Shown: piece after piece, positions 6,440 through 11,852 of the stretch
Layout of the letters: every line of letters starts with the position of its first letter
Position numbering within the stretch: position 1 is the first letter of the stretch
Assembly (NCBI GenBank): GCA_035627835.1
Contig: DASPKX010000092.1
Coordinates: 1 to 12,148, forward strand
Length of the DNA: 12,148 nucleotides
Direction: 5' to 3'
Origin: DASPKX01 sp035627835
GTDB lineage: Bacteria; Verrucomicrobiota; Verrucomicrobiia; Limisphaerales; SXQI01
Notes under the pieces: model-generated
The model's database searches: none
What the model saw: only the letters and a program-made list of their open reading frames with translations
What the model was told of the DNA's origin: nothing
Made by a program: the position numbers and the translations under genes

Positions 6440-7069
6440 TTACTTGGCCAGCCGCTCGTTCAGCTTCTGGAAGGCGTCGCGCGTGAAGACAATCTTGTCA
6501 AAGCGCAGGGCCTGGTAAGTGTTGAAATCGCTGGCAGTGGTGACGTCCGCGTAGGGAACGTTGCCAACCGCAAGCACCAGGGAACGATCGCTGGCTGGAG
6601 CCACAACCAAAATGCTCTTGGTTTCGGTCAGGTCGAGCTTGCCGAGCACGTTGACGAATTCCTTCGTCTTCGGCGCCGCGAGCTTAATGTCGTCAACGAT
6701 GGTGATGTCACCGGCGTTCAAGCGCTCTGTGACAGCCTTGCGCAAGGCCAATTGCTTGGTGGTCTTGCTGACCTTCTTTGTGTAATCGCGAGGTTTCGGG
6801 CCGAACACCACGCCACCGCCACGCCAGAGAGGAGAGGCAAACGAGCCAGCGCGAGCGCGGCCAGTCCCTTTTTGGCGCCAGGGTTTTTTGCCGCTGCCAG
6901 CAACTTCGCCCATGGTCTTGGTGGAGTGAGTGCCGCTGCGTTGGGCAGCCTGATACGCGACGATCACGTCGTGAACGGCCTGGTTGCCCTTTTCGGCCTC
7001 AACCAGCGGGAAGGTGACATCGAGTTCACCGGCGGTCCCGCCATCTAATTTCTTAACGGTAAGTTTCAT
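6440..7069 (-). CDS. rplD: 50S ribosomal protein L4
   Basis: L4 is an early assembly protein whose extended loop reaches the exit-tunnel constriction. In E. coli it also represses the S10 operon by attenuation and at translation. The 209-residue product has the loop from STKTMGEVAGSGKKPWRQKG (49-68) through GTGRARAGSFASPLWRGGG (68-86) and VFGPKPRDY, and a globular domain ending in a helix-rich C-terminus. The start at 7069 lies 12 nt after the rplC stop with no Shine-Dalgarno sequence. An E. coli-type S10 leader is not possible here, because rpsJ follows fusA by only 30 nt. Confidence 0.97.
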   Translation of the reverse strand: MKLTVKKLDGGTAGELDVTFPLVEAEKGNQAVHDVIVAYQAAQRSGTHSTKTMGEVAGSGKKPWRQKGTGRARAGSFASPLWRGGGVVFGPKPRDYTKKVSKTTKQLALRKAVTERLNAGDITIVDDIKLAAPKTKEFVNVLGKLDLTETKSILVVAPASDRSLVLAVGNVPYADVTTASDFNTYQALRFDKIVFTRDAFQKLNERLAK

Positions 7070-7081
7070 GTGGCAAAGGGA

Positions 7082-7735
7082 TTACTTCTTGGCCGCGGCT
7101 GCTTTCTTCGGGTTCTTCTTGGACTCGCGAATGAACACGTAGTCGCCTTTGGATCCGGGGATCGCGCCTTTGATCAAAATGAGATTGTCAGCTTCGCGAA
7201 CCTGGATGACTTCGAGGTTCTGCGTGGTGCGCTGCACCTGGCCCATGTGACCGGGCATCTTCATGCCGCGCATAACTGTGCCGGGGAACAAGCGCTGGCC
7301 GATAGCGCCAGAGCGGCGATGCCAGCCCTTTGCGCCGTGCGTCATGTCACCACCACGAAAACCGTGGCGCTTCACAACACCTTCAAAACCACGGCCTTTG
7401 GTGATGCCGACAGCGTCCACATAGTCGCCCACAGCGAAAACAGTGGGTCCAACGATGTCACCTGGCTTCACGGCGACCGGGAAGTCACGGACTTCGCGAA
7501 TGCGCTTCACAGCGGCGCCTTTGTGCTTGGTGATGTGGCCGAGGGCGGGTTTGGACAACCGGCTTTCCTTCTGGTCATCAAAACCGAGCTGAACAGCGTT
7601 GTAACCGTCCGACTCCGTGGTCTTGCATTGCAAGACACGATTCGGGCCAGCGAGAACGACCGTCACGCCGACTGCGTTGCCTTTCGCGTCGTAAACGCGG
7701 GTCTGGCCTAATTTTTTTCCGAGCAATCCGAGCAT
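7082..7735 (-). CDS. rplC: 50S ribosomal protein L3
   Basis: L3 binds near the 3' end of 23S rRNA and nucleates 50S assembly. The 217-residue product begins MLGLLGKKLGQTRVYD. It has the ITKGRGFEGVVKRHGFRGGD segment (111-130), SHGS-like MTHGAKGWHR (131-140) and the loop GAIGQRLFPGTVMRGMKMPG (143-162) approaching the peptidyl transferase centre. Gln147 aligns with the glutamine methylated by PrmB in E. coli. It ends in a Lys/Ala tail (207-217). The gap to rpsJ is 4 nt, and an AAGG inside the end of rpsJ, about 9 nt away, can serve as ribosome-binding site. Confidence 0.98.
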   Translation of the reverse strand: MLGLLGKKLGQTRVYDAKGNAVGVTVVLAGPNRVLQCKTTESDGYNAVQLGFDDQKESRLSKPALGHITKHKGAAVKRIREVRDFPVAVKPGDIVGPTVFAVGDYVDAVGITKGRGFEGVVKRHGFRGGDMTHGAKGWHRRSGAIGQRLFPGTVMRGMKMPGHMGQVQRTTQNLEVIQVREADNLILIKGAIPGSKGDYVFIRESKKNPKKAAAAKK

Positions 7736-7739
7736 ATAC

Positions 7740-8048
7740 TTAGACCTTAATGGTGATGTCCACGCCGGCAGGCAGGTTGAGCTTCTTCAACTCCTCGACC
7801 GTCTTGGCCGTGGGGTTGATGATGTCGAGCAGGCGCTTGTGAGTGCGTTGCTCGAAGGTTTCCTGGGACTTCTTATCCGCGTGCGGAGAACGCAGCATGG
7901 TGAAGCGCTCCACGCGGGTCGGCAGCGGGATGGGACCCGCCACGCGCGCGCCGGTGCGCTTAACTGTGTCGACGATATCGTGAGCTGATTGGTCTATGAC
8001 GCGGTGGTCATAAGCCTTCAGGCGGATTCGAATACGTTGGCCTGCCAT
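7740..8048 (-). CDS. rpsJ: 30S ribosomal protein S10 (NusE)
   Basis: S10 is a head protein of the small subunit and also acts as NusE in transcription antitermination with NusB. The 102-residue product has the N-terminal strand GQRIRIRLKAYDHRVIDQSA (3-22) and the long loop AGPIPLPTRVERFTMLRSPH (37-56), then HKRLLDIINPTAKTVEELKK (70-89). The start at 8048 is 30 nt after the fusA stop with no Shine-Dalgarno sequence and no visible promoter. rpsJ therefore seems to be transcribed from upstream of fusA. In many other bacteria a tuf gene or a separate S10 promoter occupies this junction. Confidence 0.98.
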   Translation of the reverse strand: MAGQRIRIRLKAYDHRVIDQSAHDIVDTVKRTGARVAGPIPLPTRVERFTMLRSPHADKKSQETFEQRTHKRLLDIINPTAKTVEELKKLNLPAGVDITIKV

Positions 8049-8078
8049 AACAAAGAACGAGTTTCTAAATGGGTTTGG

Positions 8079-10247
8079 TTAACTACGAGCCGCCTTCGGC
8101 TTGTTGGTCTCCAGAATGGTTTGCATGATGCTGTTGGGCACCGGTTCGAAGGCGAGCGGCTCCATGGAGTAGCCAGCGCGGCCTTTGGAAAGAGAACGGA
8201 TCGCGGTCGCGTAACCGAACAGTTCAGCCAGCGGAATTTCCGCGTTCAGAACGGTCGATGTTCCCTTCATTTCGATGCTCTGGATCTTGCCGCGGCGGCG
8301 GTTAATGTCGCCGAGCAGGTCACCTTGGTACTCATCAGGAGTGGTGACTTCGACCTTCATGATCGGTTCGAGCAAAATCGGATTGCACTTCTTGGCCGCT
8401 TCTTTCAGAGCGAAAATGCCAGCCATCTTGAAGGCCAATTCGTTGGAATCGACTTCATGGAAGCTGCCGTCGATGATCTCGACGCGAACATCCACCATCG
8501 GGAAGCCTGCGAGCACGCCGCCGGCGATAGCTTCACGCACGCCGTCTTCAACAGCGGGGATGTACTCCTTAGGAATCGTGCCGCCGACAATCTTGTTTTC
8601 GACTTCGATGCCTTTGCCGCGCTCGAGAGGGCCGAGAGTGATAACCGCGTGACCGTATTGACCACGACCACCGGACTGGCGGATGAACTTGCCTTCGCCT
8701 TCCGCGCCTTTCGTGATCGTTTCACGATAAGCGATCTGCGGCGCGCCAGCGCTGGCTTCAACCTTGAACTCGCGCAGGAGGCGGTCACGGATAATTTCCA
8801 GGTGCAGCTCACCCATCCCGGCGATGATCAACTGGCCAGTTTCTTCATTAGTGAAGCAACGGAATGTTGGATCTTCTTCAGCCAGGCGCTGGAGGCCTTC
8901 ACCCATCTTCTCGCGGTCAGCCTTGGTCTTAGGCTCAACAGCCATGGAGATGACCGGCTCAGGGAAGGTCGGAGGCTCGAGCATGATGTCGAAGCTCTCA
9001 TCACAAAGCGTGTCGCCGGTGGTGATGTTCTTCAGACCGACCAGCGCGGCGATGTCGCCAGCGTAGGTCGTTTCCACGTCGATGCGCTTGTCAGCCTGGA
9101 TCATCATGACCTTGCTGACGCGCTCGCGCTTGCGGGTGCGAGGATTGTAAATTGTGTCGCCCTTCTTGAGCATGCCGCTGTAAACGCGGAAGAAGACGAG
9201 CTTGCCCACGAATGGATCGGTCCAGAGCTTGAACGCGAGCGAGCAGAATTTGCCGTTGTCATCCGAAGGAATGGGCACGCCTTCGGTTTCATTGCCAGGG
9301 ACATGGCCGGTGGCCGGAGGAATGTCCAGTGGCGATGGCAGGTAATCAATGACGCCGTCAACGAGAGGTTGGACACCCTTCTTCTTGAAAGCGGACCCGC
9401 AGAACACAGGCACGAATTCAATCTTGCAGGTCAGGCGGCGGATCGCGGCCTTGAGGACCACAGGATCCACAGGCTTCTCCTCAATGACCAACTCAGCAAT
9501 TTGATCGTCCTTGTTGGAAACCGCTTCGATCAACTCGCGAAGAGCGGTTGCAGCCTTTTCCTTAAGGTCGTCAGGAATCTCCGTGACAGAGTACTTCAGG
9601 CCGACGGGATCGGTTTCATCATAAACGATCGCCTTTTGGCTGATGACGTCGATGACACCCTTCAAGTAATCCTCTTTGCCGATCGGAATAACAACCGGAT
9701 AAGCATACGCTCCAAGCTTCTTGCGCATCTCCTCGACAGCGTTGTCGAAGTTCGCGCCGGTGCGGTCCATCTTGTTGACGAACGCGATGCGGGGAACGCT
9801 GTATTTGGTCGCCTGGCGCCAAACAGTTTCGGATTGGGGCTGAACACCAGCCACGCCGCAGAACACAGCAACAGCGCCGTCGAGCACGCGCATGGAACGC
9901 TCGACTTCGGCGGTGAAATCGACGTGACCTGGGGTGTCGATGATGTTAACGCGGTGAGCAACGCCTTTATAGGACTTGATCAGACCGTCATCTTTTTGAG
10001 TCCAGTAGCAAGTGGTCGCAGCGGAAGTGATCGTGATGCCGCGCTCGCGCTCCTGCTCCATCCAGTCGGTGACGGTGTTGCCATCATCGACATCACCCAT
10101 CTTATGAATGAGGCCGGTGTAGAACAGAATGCGCTCGGTCGTGGTGGTCTTGCCGGCATCGATGTGCGCGGCAATGCCAATATTGCGCGTGCGCTCCATC
10201 GTGTAAGCACGATTCGGCGAGTTGACCGGTTTTGCTGCTGCTTCCAT
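8079..10247 (-). CDS. fusA: Translation elongation factor G
   Basis: EF-G is the GTPase that drives tRNA-mRNA translocation and, with RRF, ribosome recycling. All motifs are present in 722 residues: P-loop AHIDAGKT (27-34), switch I RGITITSA (69-76), switch II DTPGH (104-108), NKMD (158-161) and GSAF (284-287). Domain IV has SGGRGQYGH (525-533) and the tip FHEVDSNELAF with His597. No signs of the mitochondrial or EF-G2 type were noted. The ATG at 10247 gives a 16-residue N-terminal extension before MERTRNIGIA. Met17 would give the E. coli-like start, but the extension looks like that of PVC relatives. The gene lies 65 nt after rpsG, with a terminator-like hairpin between, and 30 nt before rpsJ. 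Confidence 0.99.
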   Translation of the reverse strand: MEAAAKPVNSPNRAYTMERTRNIGIAAHIDAGKTTTTERILFYTGLIHKMGDVDDGNTVTDWMEQERERGITITSAATTCYWTQKDDGLIKSYKGVAHRVNIIDTPGHVDFTAEVERSMRVLDGAVAVFCGVAGVQPQSETVWRQATKYSVPRIAFVNKMDRTGANFDNAVEEMRKKLGAYAYPVVIPIGKEDYLKGVIDVISQKAIVYDETDPVGLKYSVTEIPDDLKEKAATALRELIEAVSNKDDQIAELVIEEKPVDPVVLKAAIRRLTCKIEFVPVFCGSAFKKKGVQPLVDGVIDYLPSPLDIPPATGHVPGNETEGVPIPSDDNGKFCSLAFKLWTDPFVGKLVFFRVYSGMLKKGDTIYNPRTRKRERVSKVMMIQADKRIDVETTYAGDIAALVGLKNITTGDTLCDESFDIMLEPPTFPEPVISMAVEPKTKADREKMGEGLQRLAEEDPTFRCFTNEETGQLIIAGMGELHLEIIRDRLLREFKVEASAGAPQIAYRETITKGAEGEGKFIRQSGGRGQYGHAVITLGPLERGKGIEVENKIVGGTIPKEYIPAVEDGVREAIAGGVLAGFPMVDVRVEIIDGSFHEVDSNELAFKMAGIFALKEAAKKCNPILLEPIMKVEVTTPDEYQGDLLGDINRRRGKIQSIEMKGTSTVLNAEIPLAELFGYATAIRSLSKGRAGYSMEPLAFEPVPNSIMQTILETNKPKAARS

Positions 10248-10260
10248 CTTCTTAAGGGAT

Positions 10261-10292
10261 AAAAAATGCCCCGGGTTTCTGGCCGGCGGGGC
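10261..10292 (-). terminator. Terminator-like hairpin between rpsG and fusA
   Basis: In the minus-strand transcript GCCCCG (10292-10287) and CGGGGC (10273-10268) form a perfect six-pair GC stem around a 13-nt loop, followed by one A and then UUUUUU (10266-10261). This is the layout of an intrinsic terminator. It begins 20 nt after the rpsG stop and ends 13 nt before the fusA ATG, inside an operon whose downstream genes are all essential. It is therefore more likely a partial terminator or attenuator than a full stop. I saw no promoter between it and fusA, where only 13 nt remain. The large loop makes it weaker than a textbook tetraloop terminator. Confidence 0.6.
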
Positions 10293-10312
10293 GACTCAAA
10301 CTTTACTTCGGA

Positions 10313-10786
10313 CTACCAGCGGAAATGCGCGAAGGCTTTGTTCGCCTGCGCCATCTTGTGCACCTCATCGCGTTTGCGAATGGCAGCTCCCTGCCCCTGG
10401 TATGCTTCTAAAATTTCCGCAGCGAGCGCATCGCGCATTGGCTGCCCTTTGCGATTGTCCGCGAAGGTCACCATCCAGCGCAGAGCCAACGAAAGCTGGC
10501 GGTCTGGATTTGTTTCCATAGGCACCTGGTAAGTGGCGCCACCCACGCGGCGGGCTTTCACTTCAAGGCGTGGCTTGGCGTTGTCCACTGCTTTTTGCAG
10601 GACATCCACCGGGTTCGTGTCCGGAGCCTTCTCCGTGAGCTTCTCGAACGAGCCGTAAACAATGCGTTGAGCAATGCTCTTCTTGCCGCTGAGCATCACA
10701 GTGTTGATCAGGCGGGAGACCAGGGTGCTGTTATAGCGCCCGTCTGGGGTCATTGGCCTCTTATCTGCGCGACGACGTCTTGACAT
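10313..10786 (-). CDS. rpsG: 30S ribosomal protein S7
   Basis: S7 nucleates assembly of the small-subunit head and contacts E-site tRNA. In E. coli it represses the str operon by binding the S12-S7 spacer. The 157-residue product has the signature DGRYNSTLVSRLINTVMLSG (15-34), the beta hairpin KPRLEVKARRVGGATYQVPM (71-90), the helix RQLSLALRWMV (96-106) and ends in HFRW. The start at 10786 has a GAAG very close by. Here the S12-S7 gap is only 17 nt, against about 100 nt in E. coli, so an E. coli-type S7 regulatory site does not fit. Confidence 0.98.
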   Translation of the reverse strand: MSRRRRADKRPMTPDGRYNSTLVSRLINTVMLSGKKSIAQRIVYGSFEKLTEKAPDTNPVDVLQKAVDNAKPRLEVKARRVGGATYQVPMETNPDRQLSLALRWMVTFADNRKGQPMRDALAAEILEAYQGQGAAIRKRDEVHKMAQANKAFAHFRW

Positions 10787-10803
10787 ACTTCAACTGCTAA
10801 AAA

Positions 10804-11211
10804 TTACTTCTTGGCGGGAGCGGCGCCTTTGGCGGCAGCGGCTTTCGGGCGTTTCACGCCATACTTCGACCGGCTGACACGACGCTTTTCCACCCCGGCG
10901 GCGTCCAGAGTCCCGCGAACAATGTGGTAACGAACGCCTGGGAGATCTTTGACACGTCCACCACGCACCAGAACGATTGAATGTTCCTGGAGGTTATGGC
11001 CCTCGTCGGGGATGTAAGCTATCACCTCGAACCCGTTCGTCAAACGCACTTTAGCCACTTTGCGCATCGCAGAGTTAGGCTTCTTGGGCGTGCGGGTCAT
11101 GACCTGGAGGCAGACCCCGCGGCGGAAGGGGGCGTTTTCCAAGGCTGGGGCCTTGGACTTATACGTAATTTTCTGCCGTCCCTTGCGGACCAACTGGTTA
11201 ATTGTAGGCAT
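10804..11211 (-). CDS. rpsL: 30S ribosomal protein S12
   Basis: S12 monitors decoding at the A site and is the classical streptomycin-resistance locus. The ATG at 11211 was chosen because it gives MPTINQLVRKGRQK, the invariant S12 start, and a 135-residue protein; the frame is open further upstream but that part is unlike S12. TPKKPNSAMRKVAKVRLTNG (41-60) and RGGRVKDLPGVRYHIVRGTL (83-102) are intact. Lys43, Lys44 and Lys88 are unchanged, which predicts a streptomycin-sensitive allele, and Asp89 is the methylthiolation site known from E. coli. A 12-residue Ala/Lys tail follows the usual KRPK end. A weak AAGAG precedes the start. First gene of the cluster. Confidence 0.98.
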   Translation of the reverse strand: MPTINQLVRKGRQKITYKSKAPALENAPFRRGVCLQVMTRTPKKPNSAMRKVAKVRLTNGFEVIAYIPDEGHNLQEHSIVLVRGGRVKDLPGVRYHIVRGTLDAAGVEKRRVSRSKYGVKRPKAAAAKGAAPAKK

Positions 11212-11246
11212 CGCTGCTCTTAAAAGTATCTTCGTGACAACCGAAC

Positions 11247-11260
11247 CCAGAACCCTCTGG
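11247..11260 (-). promoter_or_regulatory. Small hairpin in the rpsL leader
   Basis: In the predicted 5' leader, CCAGA and UCUGG form a perfect 5-bp stem around the loop GGGU. It lies about 36 nt before the rpsL start and about 10-20 nt after the predicted transcription start. It is short and may be chance. If real it could stabilise the 5' end of the mRNA or serve as part of a ribosomal-protein binding site. No U tract follows, so it is not a terminator. Confidence 0.3.
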
Positions 11261-11275
11261 AGAAACGGAGCGCGA

Positions 11276-11303
11276 ATATTATCAAAGGAAAAACCCGTTG
11301 CAA
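11276..11303 (-). promoter_or_regulatory. Candidate promoter of the ribosomal supercluster
   Basis: On the minus strand TTGCAA (11303-11298) is followed after 16 bp by TAATAT (11281-11276); each box matches the sigma70-type consensus at 4 of 6 positions. An overlapping GATAAT matches at 5 of 6 but at a spacing of 14 bp. Transcription would start near 11269, leaving a leader of about 58 nt before the rpsL ATG. It is the best match upstream of rpsL and sits at a sensible distance. Boxes this short occur by chance, so this is a prediction only. Confidence 0.45.
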
Positions 11304-11605
11304 CTAGTATTTGGAAAAAACTTCCGTTAAGCGGCTCGGCCTGATCGGTCAACGTTTTTCAACGCTTCCGGAGGCTTCCTCGCCCACACTGCAACTGTTC
11401 CTTTTCCCTTACTGAAGGGGCCGAGACACTACGCCATCTCTTTGCCATTGCAAGTGTTATCCGAACTTTCCCCGAAGATTTTTCTAAGGGCGGACCCTGA
11501 GCGGTGGTTTATCCCATCGGCTGCCAACTTCGCATCCTTGGCGAGGCCGGGTTGCGGTCGAAGTCGACCACTCAAGCGGCTGTAGAAACTCGTGAGAAGT
11601 GGCTG

Positions 11606-11634
11606 TTGCGCTGTCCGGGGACTGACGCTAACGT
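11606..11634 (+). promoter_or_regulatory. Candidate promoter of tRNA-Thr
   Basis: TTGCGC (11606-11611) and TAACGT (11629-11634) are separated by exactly 17 bp, with the tRNA 5' end 15 nt after the second box. Each box matches the consensus at only 3 of 6 positions. The position is right for a tRNA promoter with a very short leader, but the match is weak. Confidence 0.3.
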
Positions 11635-11649
11635 ATCGCCCGCTTCGAC

Positions 11650-11724
11650 GCCAGTTTAGCTCAGTGGTAGAGCAACGGTTTTGTAAACCGTCGGTCGTCG
11701 GTTCAAATCCGACAACTGGCTCCA
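11650..11724 (+). tRNA. tRNA-Thr (anticodon TGT), CCA encoded
   Basis: A complete cloverleaf can be drawn. The acceptor stem GCCAGTT (11650-11656) pairs with AACTGGC (11714-11720). The D stem is GCTC/GAGC (11659-11662, 11670-11673). The anticodon stem ACGGT/ACCGT encloses the loop TTTGTAA with anticodon TGT at 11682-11684, which reads ACA and by wobble ACG. The variable loop has five bases. The T stem GTCGG/CCGAC encloses TTCAAAT. The discriminator base is T (11721) and the 3' CCA is encoded at 11722-11724. The gene is on the opposite strand to the ribosomal cluster and faces away from it; the next gene downstream converges on it. No terminator of its own was recognised. Confidence 0.97.
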
Positions 11725-11801
11725 GCTCCCAACTCATTTCCTCAGGGGTCTAAGCCGATTCCCTCCCCCTACGTTCCTAAGAGCCTCTTGTGTTCTAGCG
11801 C

Positions 11802-11835
11802 AAAAAAAAACGCGCGCGCTGTTATAGGCGCGCGT
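11802..11835 (-). terminator. Intrinsic terminator of the HYR-type gene
   Basis: On the minus strand ACGCGCGC (11835-11828) pairs with GCGCGCGT (11817-11810) around a 10-nt loop, followed by eight more U residues (11809-11802). It lies 17 nt after the TAA at 11855-11853. The stem can be extended by a G-U and an A-U pair into the U tract. This is a textbook rho-independent terminator for the leftward gene and protects the tRNA region from read-through. In the plus orientation no U tract follows, so it would not be a normal terminator for the tRNA. Confidence 0.9.
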
Positions 11836-11852
11836 CTGCTGGATGTGGACGT

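Larger units (their letters stand above)
11212..11649. other. Non-coding divergent region between rpsL and tRNA-Thr
   Basis: These 438 bases separate the minus-strand ribosomal cluster from the plus-strand tRNA. No convincing gene lies here. The open frames on the minus strand are the upstream extension of rpsL and a frame antisense to the tRNA. The region contains a candidate rpsL promoter (11276-11303), a leader hairpin (11247-11260), a direct repeat TCAACG at 11349-11354 and 11359-11364, a near-palindrome at 11364-11375, a small inverted repeat CCCTT/AAGGG at 11406-11419 and a candidate tRNA promoter (11606-11634). Nothing recognisable was seen in about 11420-11600. Confidence 0.7.

Noticed and set aside
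7070..7711. A 213-codon plus-strand frame over rplC, and a similar one at 6422-7048 over rplD
   Set aside because: Both mirror the boundaries of the real genes on the other strand and have no independent support.
7989..10262. A 757-codon open frame on the plus strand across the whole of fusA
   Set aside because: It is exactly antisense to a highly conserved gene, has no domain resemblance and no ribosome-binding site. Long antisense frames are expected from the strong codon bias of GC-rich, highly expressed genes.
11212..11352. A 47-residue N-terminal extension of S12
   Set aside because: The extension is unlike any S12 and contains the candidate promoter; MPTINQLV is the invariant S12 start.
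11406..11419. Inverted repeat CCCTT-ACTG-AAGGG as a terminator
   Set aside because: The stem is only 5 bp and is not followed by a T tract on either strand, so it is kept only as a minor repeat.
11429..11737. A 102-codon minus-strand frame containing GFEPTTDGLQNRCSTTELN
   Set aside because: This peptide type is a well-known false product of reading the antisense strand of tRNA genes; it covers the tRNA-Thr here.
11725..11801. A plus-strand terminator for the tRNA (AGGGG...CCCCT or AAGA-GCC-TCTT)
   Set aside because: The stems are very short or have long loops and lack a proper T tract.
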